Part shown: one piece after another, positions 13,501-20,600 of the stretch | Layout: the number at the start of each line of letters is the position of its first letter | How positions within the stretch are numbered: the stretch's first letter is position 1 | Source: Nautilus pompilius | Lineage: Eukaryota > Mollusca > Cephalopoda > Nautilida > Nautilidae | Length of the DNA stretch: 64,000 nt | Direction: 5' to 3' | Assembly: GCA_018389105.1 (NCBI GenBank) | Contig: JACATO010001094.1 | Location: forward strand, 204,001 to 268,000 | Made by a program: the position numbers and the translations under genes | The notes under the pieces: generated by a model | The model's input: the letters and a program-made list of their open reading frames with translations, nothing else | Database searches by the model: none | What the model was told of the DNA's origin: nothing

Positions 13501-16500
13501 ATGTAATTTGTCAAACTGTATTTTACGTTGCATTTAAGTAAATACTTATTTTAGAATGGGTGTTTAAATGAACTGGTCCACTGATCTATAGTTCTGTGTA
13601 CTAGTATTTTGTAAGTTTTAAAAATACTTCTGGATCATTTTAATGATGTCTATGCACCTATTCTTTTCTCAATGGATTAAAAATAGTGAATCATTCACAT
13701 AGCAAGCTTTTTGAAATTGCAGTATTTAATTCTTGAAGGTGGTTTAAAAAGTACAATTCAAATTTTTCTGATCATTTACTAAAGTGTTCAGGCTTGGAAG
13801 ATCTTAGTTTATACTGGGTAATTGATAGTATTATTGCAGAACTCAAATTTTGAAAGTCATGTTTTGTTTTCATAAACCTTTTGAGGTGTAGATTTTGTTA
13901 ACATTGATTTGATGATATCCATAATTTGAGATTGTAATACACCAGCAGTACAGGATTTAACTAAAAACTTCTTGATTGCTGTTTAAAACTAATTGTAACT
14001 TTTCTGTTGGTTCCAGACACTCACAGACTCATAGCCCCGCAGTTAGCCATTCCACAGATTCGCTCAGCCACACCTGCTGGGGCTCCAATCATACTAGCCC
14101 CACGAGTGCCCACAATCTCAACGAGCACAGGAATACTGAATGGTGCTCCGCCACCACTGGTATCACCAACAGATCCCAGTTTCTTGTATAACCCGTATGA
14201 GTACCCGTATGCACTTAATCCAGCTGCTGCAACTATTTTGGAATATCCGACCTTAGATCAGTCTCCTGGTATGTTTGTGAGATAGTTAACTTTTTTTTTT
14301 TTTTTTTTGCCTTGAAATTATTGGGAGTTTGGTACAGTTATTGCTATTTACAAAAAATTTATAAAATATTTAAATTTAAAAAGTGGTAAACCTGTGTGAA
14401 AGTGAAACGTATTTATAAATGAGGAAAAGGTTTAAAATATGGATTTTAAATAAAAAAAAAAACCGAATGCATTCCAATGTTTGTAATACTCTGTAATGTT
14501 CCCCTACTCTTGACATAACTATTAGATATCTAGTGCTGGCTGTGATAACACCGGTATTCTCTAATAGAAATTGGGTAGCTAAAACTTGCATCCAGTCAAC
14601 AAAATAGTTGAGAACAAATTTTTGATAGTTAATGGCAAATCTTATTACTTGATTTCAATACCTGTAGTATTGTTGAAGGTTTTTAGATTTGTTTAGTACC
14701 CATTTGTGAAGCTTCCAAAATTTAATTTTAATTTGTTTTTCAAGTTTATTTTTAAGAATAAAAGCCAGAATTTGTTTACAATTCACTTTTTCCTTGAAAA
14801 TGTCAAATTGTTGATCTTTGAACTGTTTTTAAGTGAAACTTAGTTATTTTGTATTAGTAACTTGTTTTAATGTTTATTTAAATACAAATCTCCATGAAAT
14901 TTTATGTGTCAATTTCATTTATATCTGCACTTCCAATAGTGAAACTGAAACACTTCCATAAACAAGTTCATGTTATAGAAGTTTGTTTTAAAAAAATCTT
15001 TAGTATTCTCTAAACTTCAGTTAATTTTTTAAACTTAGTGGAAAATTTTTTTTTTTTTAGAAACAAATCCAGTAATGCAGTCTCCATGTAATATTCAAGT
15101 GATTTGTAGCAGTGTTGTTGGCTTTATAACTGAAGGCAGGGTTCTTAAGCTGCCAGAAGATCATAACGGTTATTTAGCATCTTGACTGGTAAAACTTTCT
15201 ATTCTGGGTTAAGACCCAAATTTGCAGTGATAAATATTCGGTAATTAGTTTTTCTTAGAGCTAATTTTCTAAGACATCAATCATGAGTTGTTTACCAGCA
15301 GAGATGCTTCTGGTAAGTGTTTGGGTTAAACTCAGTAAATAATGGGTAAGTCAGGGTTAGTTAAATGTTATGTAGATTTGTCTAACTGGAATCATTGGAG
15401 TACAATGTCTGCTAAACATTGCTGTCCAATTAGTGGGATGGGAATGTGGGGTTTCCCTACCCAAAGAAGAGTATCAGTCTGACACTTTGTTTGATGTTAC
15501 AAGAATTCTGGAATATTGTAGGTCCCATGCATAAAATCAGGAGAACCCTCGCGGGAGTTCGAGAACACCCATACACGCGGGTGGCTCTACCGTGAGAACA
15601 GGTTAGTCCCATTTGATGTTTGTTTGTTTAAAAAATTTTAAATAAAACTTTGTTTCAGCTACAAAAACGCATTGTTGTAAAAGTTATATATTAGTTTTAT
15701 CTCATACATATCATTTTCTTATTTGACTACATTATTATTGTTACTGTTATGAAGCAACTCTTGCCATTATATTAGTCTTCAAGAACATGTTTATAGAACC
15801 ATATGCTTGTTAGTCAGAATTCTTATAAAAACTATAAAAGCAATTTTGTAGTTTTCCATGTTTGGATACTGGTAAAAAAAATTCCATTTGATTAAGCTAC
15901 ATTAAGTAAAAAAAATTTGAAATACTTCAGACTGCACTAACAGTATCTGCCATTTATATTTTTTACAATTTTGTGCAGATTTGTCAAAGTCAGCAATTCA
16001 TAATAAATCTTTATGGCTATTAGCTTGGGGTTCCAAAGAATCTGAAATCTAAACTTTGGCCATGATAGGCACTTGGTTATCTGCTGGATGTTAAACATGT
16101 GGAGAGCAATAATTGTATTTAAGTTTGTCAACAATTGTTAATTAAACAGTTAAGGTTTAAAATATGTTCTTGGAGACTGTTAAGGAACTTTCTTATGGAC
16201 CATATAAACATGAAATCCTTCTTGGTGTGGTCATCACTAAATGTTCATTTTCTTCAAAAGAATAAAATGATTATTGACAGTGTAATGAACAATCAGGCTA
16301 GAGCTGTTGTAGGTATGTAGTTATACAAAATGTCCAGTTTTCATTTGTTTGCTTGTTGAAAACATGTGACTGGACATGTCTGGGTTTGCCTGTTTCATTG
16401 TAGTATGGCATTCCTAATATCAGCTGTGATATTAGAAAATGTATTTCAAATCTGTATTAGTGAGATTGACTTATTCAAGATATTAGCATGGCCTTTCAGG

Positions 16501-19477
16501 TTTTTGTCCATGCAGCCAATGCAATAGTTCTGTTTTCAGTGTTGTGAATGTTTTGGAAATTTTATGGTTCTTTTGTATATAAAATACAAACAAAAAAGCA
16601 CATTGCCTATTTCAGACAGTTTATTAGATCTGGGTGTGTGCGCGTGCATGTGCTCAAATTGTTAAATATTTTCAATTGTATATTTTGATATTGTGCTCAG
16701 ATAAATCAGTATTGAATGAAATAAAAGCTAAAACAGATCGTGCAATTGTTTATTTACACAGGAATAAAATATATATTGCTGTATGGGTCAATTTAAGTTT
16801 TCTTTTTAACTGTTCACTGCTACATCTTAAGGTTTGTGCAGTTGTCGGCAGTGAATCAGTTGTAGTGAATATTTAGTTGTCTTAAAAATTGTTTTCAGAT
16901 AATATCAGAAGCTAAAATGTTTAGGTTGGAACTAGCTTTTTGCCTTAAATTTCAGCATGCTTCAACTTTGACACCTAAGTGAAAACAAAGATAATAACAC
17001 TAGTTGTGGAACCTTCAACTAATTTAGTTGTGGATTTGTTACTTTTTGGTTCATGTGACTATTCATTGGATGGTTTTTTTCTATGGGTCTTTTGTATAAG
17101 CTATGATGACTTACTACACTAGATAATGTAGTGCTCTATTAAATTCTGAGCAGCTCCTGCAGAAAACTTTCTGGAAGAACCAGATGCAAAGCATTTGAAA
17201 ATATGAGATGACTAAGTTTTGATATTCTACAAAGAAGTCAAAAGTAGTGGAGCTCTACTTATAAAGTAGACTACTGCATTTAAATGTTTATTATTGGTCC
17301 ATGTCTACTAATAGATATTTACTGTAATTTGTGGGTGATCTGAGACTCTATGGATTCTGTATCCTTACATTGGAATTTTCTACTGACATCTTTCATAATT
17401 TTCAACAAGATTCTTAAAATTTTTAGTAAATTGGTGGGAATGTGACTTCACTTATTTTACTGTTTAATAATAAAACTAAGCACCTGCCTACTTAAGTTTT
17501 TAAACATAAAAATTAGAAAAGAATTCAACTTTTGAAGTTTTCAGATTTAGATATCAAGAATGTACATTCATGTAAGATTTGATAAATCTTAAAGAAATGT
17601 ATGCTCATTTCCATATTTTTGTACATTTTAGAAAGTAAACCTCTTAGAGAATTTTTTAAATATGGTAGAATAGGACTAAGAATATTTTTAGCTTTTTAAC
17701 CTGTGGTTAAATTCATTGTGAAATGTAAGCTTAGGTGAAAGATGCAGGAAAAAATCTTTATACAGCCCTGCAAGTGTAGATGACTGTCTTTTCAATATAT
17801 AGATCAAATCTGATCACCTATTTTTCTAAAGTGCTTGTCTGTCCAGTATTTCTTTTTCCAGCAGTGCAATTGGACGTTTATTTAGTCACCAGTTTTGACA
17901 GGCAGGCAACCCATCAAAAGGTAGATGCTGCAGTTCTCATGGTGGCATATGAGCCAATATGCATGTTAAATTTTCATTTGCAGACAAAAAAAACCACCAC
18001 CACCACCAAAAAGACTAACTGTACTTGACTACATTTATTAACTAATATTTGTTAATGTTGTTCTAATGAATTTGAGACTAAACACTAAAAAAAATATAAA
18101 AAATTGTTTTTTTTAAATATCTTATCAAATTAAAAATACTACTTAGCATCTCAAATCTAGTTTAGCAGCCTTTTCTGGGTTAGTTTACTGTAGTTATGGA
18201 AATTGTACATCGTCCATTTTTGTAGCATTTTATCCTTTTCAAGTTAGAGACCATGAATCACTTTTGTAGTTTACATTTAGCTAAATCGTTCACTATATTT
18301 TTTGACAGACTAAATCTTTGGGTGGTTTCTGAATTAGTCTAATCATGACAGTATTGAAGCATGTCTGTGGGTAAACCATTTAAAACTTTTAAATTACATG
18401 ACTTGCTAGAAAATGACACTGCATGGGCCTGCTATTATTTTGGGACCTTTCATTCTTGCCCAGAGTAACCAGAATAGTCCAGTTTCTTTTTTTAGGATTA
18501 TTTAAATTGTGAGTGCAGAATATTGGAATAAACAAGACTTCTGAAATTGTTGTATTGAAGCTTGGTAATACTGTTAAGCTAGTAGTTTTATTTTTTAAAT
18601 TTTATGTTAGAAAGGAATACGTTGTAATTCATTGTCAGCTTATCTGTTTGGCTTTTTTCTCTGAATTTCCTAATTTCCTGGCTCTGGATTGGTGAAGGTT
18701 TTTCAATATATTAATGCTTTGCTTTTAAATAAGTGTGGCTTTGTGGTTAGATGCAGTGGAGATACTGACTTAGAAAAAGTTCTTGCAAGTTAAATATTAA
18801 ATGATACTTGAGTTACTCTTAAAGGGGGGAATAAGTGTCTGAAATCTTTACTGCTCGAGTGCTTTGAGACCAACTAATTGAACAGAATTCTTTTCTTTTC
18901 TAAATAGTCTAATCTTTTTTTCTTACCTACAGCTTGTATTTCATATAAGCAATTTAGTAGGTTTAACATTGAACTATGATCATGCTACCAGTAGCTCTTA
19001 CTAATAGGGCATTACTAACCTTTTGAGATTAAAGATGTGCATTTGAAATTCATAACTACCCATTTGTGGAATTTAAAGCTGCATTGGGCAAAGTAAATTT
19101 TAACCAAACAGGCAATGTTTAATATCTGAGCATGTGGGCTTTAGTACAGCATGTCACATAATGCAATTTGCACATTTTAATTCTCAAAACTGAAGTAATG
19201 TCTGAATAATAATGTAAATTTCTCCATGCAGTTTTGTTATAGACTAACTAACATTGTCTTTTTTTTTCTTCTTTTTTTCACCTTTAACATCAGCTGGCCA
19301 CTAACCTCCTTCCTGGTTGCTCAGCCTATACCCTGTGCGTTTTTACAGAAGGGTTATCCAGCACTGCATCCAAGAGTGACTGTTATAGACTTGCATTCTT
19401 CAACATCCAATCTCAGTATTACAAGTTGGAAGCTGCCCACTCCGCAACTAACAAGTCCTAGTGATGGAACGAATTAA
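1426..19477 (+). CDS. QKI: Quaking/How-like STAR-family KH RNA-binding protein, multi-exon, 5' incomplete
   Basis: The spliced reading is a STAR protein related to vertebrate Quaking and insect Held-out-wings, which bind ACUAAY-type RNA and control splicing, export, stability and translation. In order it shows the end of QUA1, the linker [11 protein letters not shown], a KH domain with the RNA-binding loop GRILGPRG and variable loop [11 protein letters not shown], the helix LLVPA, QUA2 ([17 protein letters not shown]), a Pro/Ala-rich segment, [11 protein letters not shown], and alternative tails. Joining 1426-1559, 2427-2543, 3602-3745, then 8206-8302 or 8378-8498, then 14017-14268 and 15522-15591, to 19294-19477 keeps one frame (332 codons with the first QUA2 exon). 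Stopping at 15595 instead gives 272 codons. The family match is clear by eye. The N-terminus is outside the window, and tail usage is inferred from splice phase. Confidence 0.93.
1578..1583 (+). promoter_or_regulatory. Quaking-response-type motif ACTAAC near a donor site
   Basis: ACTAAC lies 18 bases downstream of the donor at 1560. ACUAAY is the known core bound by Quaking/GLD-1/How proteins. Its presence in the intron of a Quaking-like gene fits self-regulation. The motif is short, so a single copy is weak evidence. Confidence 0.4.
1584..2426 (+). other. QKI: Rest of the first intron seen in the window
   Basis: AT-rich intron between the QUA1/linker exon and the KH exon, ending in TTTTCTTTTGCAG. 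I see no exon or other feature in it. Confidence 0.7.
2427..2543 (+). CDS. QKI: QKI-like exon: KH domain, GxxG loop
   Basis: Exactly 39 codons between TTTTGCAG and AAG|GTGAGT, phase 0 at both ends. It encodes [12 protein letters not shown], the KH GPRG loop, then [14 protein letters not shown] and [11 protein letters not shown], the variable-loop sequence that is nearly invariant in Quaking proteins. Compared with vertebrate QKI as I know it, the changes are conservative. This exon is the strongest single identifier of the gene. Confidence 0.95.
2544..3601 (+). other. QKI: Intron within the KH domain coding region
   Basis: AT-rich intron from GTGAGT to ATTTATTGCAG. I see no additional exon or repeat worth naming. 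Confidence 0.7.
3602..3745 (+). CDS. QKI: QKI-like exon: second half of KH domain
   Basis: Exactly 48 codons between TTATTGCAG and GCA|GTAAGT, phase 0 at both ends. It begins [19 protein letters not shown], followed by a [13 protein letters not shown] segment and a helix ending RLLVPA, the canonical end of the Quaking KH domain before QUA2. An ACTAAC motif lies at 3778-3783, 32 bases past the donor. Confidence 0.95.
3746..8205 (+). other. QKI: Intron before the duplicated QUA2 exons
   Basis: About 4.5 kb of AT-rich sequence without an exon I can support. ACTAAC at 3778-3783 and a cluster of ACTAAC/CTAAC/ACTAAT at 8036-8158 lie near its two ends. The acceptor is CTCTTTCAG. Several 60-100 codon ORFs in it are not coding-like. 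Confidence 0.65.
8036..8158 (+). promoter_or_regulatory. Cluster of quaking-response-type motifs upstream of the QUA2 exon pair
   Basis: ACTAAC at 8036, CTAAC at 8071 and ACTAAT at 8153 lie within 170 bases upstream of the first QUA2 exon. A further CTAAT is next to the donor of the second QUA2 exon (TCTAATC|gtaag). Quaking sites are typically bipartite (ACUAAY plus a UAAY half site), and upstream placement usually represses an exon. The regulatory role here is inferred. Confidence 0.4.
8206..8302 (+). CDS. QKI: QKI-like alternative QUA2 exon A
   Basis: 97-nt exon between CTTTCAG and CCGC|GTAAGT, entering in phase 0 and leaving in phase 1. It encodes [18 protein letters not shown] then NGTYRD, which is the canonical QUA2 core, followed by a short Ser/Ala/Cys tail. 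The terminal C joins AC of the exon at 14017 to make His. It is paralogous to 8378-8498, which enters and leaves in the same phases. Confidence 0.93.
8378..8498 (+). CDS. QKI: QKI-like alternative QUA2 exon B
   Basis: 121-nt exon between TTTTTCAG and AATC|GTAAGT, phase 0 in and phase 1 out like exon A. It encodes [18 protein letters not shown] then NGTYRD and a Ser/Thr/Pro-rich tail. The QUA2 core differs from exon A at Met to Arg (KKMQL to KKRQL), Leu to Ile, and in the tail. The intron between A and B is only 75 nt. Including both would shift the frame, so the pair should be mutually exclusive. Confidence 0.92.
8499..14016 (+). other. QKI: Large intron after the QUA2 exon pair
   Basis: About 5.5 kb, AT-rich and CpG-poor. 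Its only notable content is the microexon candidate at 12955-12966 and a long T tract near 11370. It ends at TTGGTTCCAG. ORFs of 60-80 codons here do not look coding. Confidence 0.65.
12955..12966 (+). CDS. QKI: Candidate 12-nt microexon (or start of a short alternative terminal exon)
   Basis: CCAATAG precedes TACGTAAAACTC, followed by GTAAGTTAG, a strong donor. Twelve nucleotides keep the phase-1 frame and would insert LRKT before the His-Thr-His-Arg join at 14017. If the donor is not used, the same frame stays open for 20 codons ([20 protein letters not shown] then A and a stop at 13017-13019), giving a truncated tail. Both readings match the required phase. No transcript evidence is available and the acceptor is only fair. 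Confidence 0.4.
14017..14268 (+). CDS. QKI: QKI-like exon: Pro/Ala-rich region with YPYALNP motif
   Basis: 252-nt exon between TTCCAG and CCTG|GTATGT, phase 1 in and phase 1 out. It encodes [20 protein letters not shown], a run rich in Ala, Pro, Ile and Thr, [20 protein letters not shown] and [10 protein letters not shown]. This matches the Quaking region containing YTPYEYPYTLAP and SILEYP. The exon is shared by all C-terminal variants. Confidence 0.93.
15061..15185 (+). CDS. QKI: Candidate alternative terminal exon of the QKI-like gene
   Basis: A long T tract ending TTTTTTTTAG at 15060 is a strong acceptor. Entering in the required phase 1, the frame is open for 41 codons, beginning [20 protein letters not shown] and ending in YLAS before TGA at 15183-15185. 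An open frame of that length in exact phase within an AT-rich intron is unlikely but possible by chance. The tail has no match I recognise to QKI-6 or QKI-7. If used, it would give a third C-terminus lacking the basic nuclear tail. Confidence 0.4.
15522..15601 (+). CDS. QKI: QKI-5-like tail exon with two competing donor sites
   Basis: After ATATTGTAG the frame reads [24 protein letters not shown] and TGA at 15593-15595. IRR...VREHPYTRV aligns with the nuclear tail of vertebrate QKI-5 (VRRHDMRVHPYQRIV). There are two donors. ACC|GTGAGA at 15591/15592 removes the stop and leaves phase 2, which opens a 61-codon reading at 19294. CAG|GTTAGT at 15601/15602 keeps the TGA. Sequence here is GC- and CpG-rich against an AT-rich background, consistent with constraint. 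The acceptor is weak, fitting regulated use. Confidence 0.85.
15602..19293 (+). other. QKI: Last coding intron of the QKI-like gene
   Basis: About 3.7 kb, AT-rich, ending in a long pyrimidine tract and AACATCAG. Two overlapping ACTAAC motifs lie at 19243-19252 just before that tract. AATAAA at about 15640 could serve an early polyadenylation of the tail ending at 15595. I see no further coding exon. Confidence 0.6.
19243..19252 (+). promoter_or_regulatory. Two overlapping ACTAAC motifs before the last exon acceptor
   Basis: ACTAACTAAC places two quaking-type cores about 40 bases upstream of the acceptor at 19293, in the branch-point zone. Overlap of a branch-point-like sequence (CTAAC) with a Quaking core would let the protein compete with branch-point recognition. 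This is inference from motif and position. Confidence 0.45.
19294..19477 (+). CDS. QKI: Last coding exon: alternative long or very short C-terminus
   Basis: A strong pyrimidine tract ends in CATCAG at 19293. Joined to donor 15591 (phase 2) it reads [20 protein letters not shown] then [13 protein letters not shown] and a Ser/Thr-rich end, with stop TAA at 19475-19477. Joined directly to the exon ending at 14268 (phase 1) it reads Ala-Gly-His and stops at TAA 19302-19304, a stop lying inside an ACTAAC motif (19300-19305). The first would be a long tail and the second a short cytoplasmic-type tail such as QKI-6 has. Which is used needs RNA data. Confidence 0.7.
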
Positions 19478-19565
19478 CATCCTAAGGATTGTCTCCCCCT
19501 AAGAAGGGTTCATGTTGAAGACAACAGTTAAGTGCCTGTCGACCTGGACTAATCTACTAACTAAT
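19447..19565 (+). promoter_or_regulatory. Dense cluster of quaking-response-type motifs at the stop codon and early 3' UTR
   Basis: ACTAAC occurs at 19447 and 19556, with ACTAAT at 19548 and 19560; another ACTAAC lies at 19300. Clustered ACUAAY/UAAY in a 3' UTR is the normal arrangement of a Quaking/GLD-1 target, here in the gene's own mRNA. Function is inferred. Confidence 0.45.
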
Positions 19566-19788
19566 GGATGATCTGCCAAATATTAATGACAATGTAGACT
19601 TGTTAGATTCTTTAACCACTGACCTGTGGCTGGATTGTGGTGATAGCTTTTAATTTTATTCATTAGAATCTCAAATTTTCCTTTGTTTTGTTTAGATGAA
19701 ATCAGGATGTATAGTAAGTGTATATATTGTACTTGTTTCAAGTTGTCATAATATGAAGGTCATACAGGTGCAAAAGCATAAAATTTTA

Positions 19789-19852
19789 ACCAGACATGAT
19801 GCAGGGATGATACTAAAGTCTTAATTTTGTATGGCCCAACATCATGTCTGGT
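19789..19852 (+). ncRNA. Pre-miRNA-like hairpin in the 3' UTR (candidate structured element)
   Basis: ACCAGACATGATG (19789-19801) and CATCATGTCTGGT (19840-19852) are perfect 13-base reverse complements. The stem continues after a small internal loop with GGG/CCC (804-806 with 835-837) and ATAC/GTAT (810-813 with 829-832), leaving a 15-nt loop. The size and shape suit a microRNA precursor, but I recognise no known miRNA seed. It could instead be a conserved UTR structure. Confidence 0.4.
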
Positions 19853-20575
19853 GCCTTAATCTCATCCATATAAGCATGCTGGAGTGGACTTTGCAAACAC
19901 ACATTTAAACAAACACACAAACAAAATAACTACTATATCTATTATGTATGTATTAAGACAATACCCATGTTGAAGTAGGCAGGTAGATATTAGGTAATTT
20001 CGTTTTCTTTTTTCTTAAGCATAAACAAGTTAGTGTTGACTCTAAACAATCATGGTGTTGAAAATTGTTTTCCTTACCCCATACCAGTCTTCCAAACATA
20101 TTGTGGAAATTATATAACAACCTGTGCATATACTCGAGAATTGCTGTTTTTTGAGCAGACTTTTTGTGGCAGGGTGATATATGCAATGCAGTCAGCAGCA
20201 GCAACCTGTTGTACTTAGTGCCTTAACACTGCATGTACTAAATCCGGCCGAAAGTTTCTCAGATAGAGCTTTGCATATTTTAATATAAAAGTGTATTTTT
20301 GTCAAATGAAGAAAAATTGCAGATATTTTTCATACCCACCATAAGCAAAGCATAATATTAATAGCAAACTAACTTTTTTTTTTTTTTTTTTAATGTTGAT
20401 TTGAATCTCAGCTGACACTTTAACTTCATTACTAATACTATTTGGTTTTGTTTTTATTAGATGCTCTGACTAGTTTGTTGGAGCCAGCAGCTGGTTATAG
20501 CATATTAACCTGTTTCTTGGCTCAGCTGTTTATATAACAACTTGTGAAGTATTTTGTACTTTTCTTACAATGAAC

Positions 20576-20581
20576 AATAAA
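20576..20581 (+). terminator. QKI: Polyadenylation signal AATAAA
   Basis: AATAAA is followed by a GT-rich stretch (ACTGGTGTTGCTATC), as expected for a cleavage/polyadenylation site at the end of the QKI-like transcript. Several other AATAAA copies occur downstream, so this may be one of several ends. Confidence 0.5.
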
Positions 20582-20600
20582 CTGGTGTTGCTATCATTTG

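Larger units (their letters stand above)
19478..20600 (+). other. QKI: 3' UTR of the QKI-like gene (nearest form)
   Basis: From the stop at 19477 to just past AATAAA at 20576. It contains the quaking-type motif cluster and a strong hairpin at 19789-19852. The downstream sequence stays AT-rich and CpG-poor to about 26.4 kb, so longer 3' ends are possible; another AATAAA is at 21264. Confidence 0.55.

Noticed and set aside
19226-19293. Upstream extension of the last-exon ORF ([11 protein letters not shown]...)
   Set aside because: It lies in the pyrimidine tract and intron before the acceptor at 19293; only the part from 19294 is a plausible exon.
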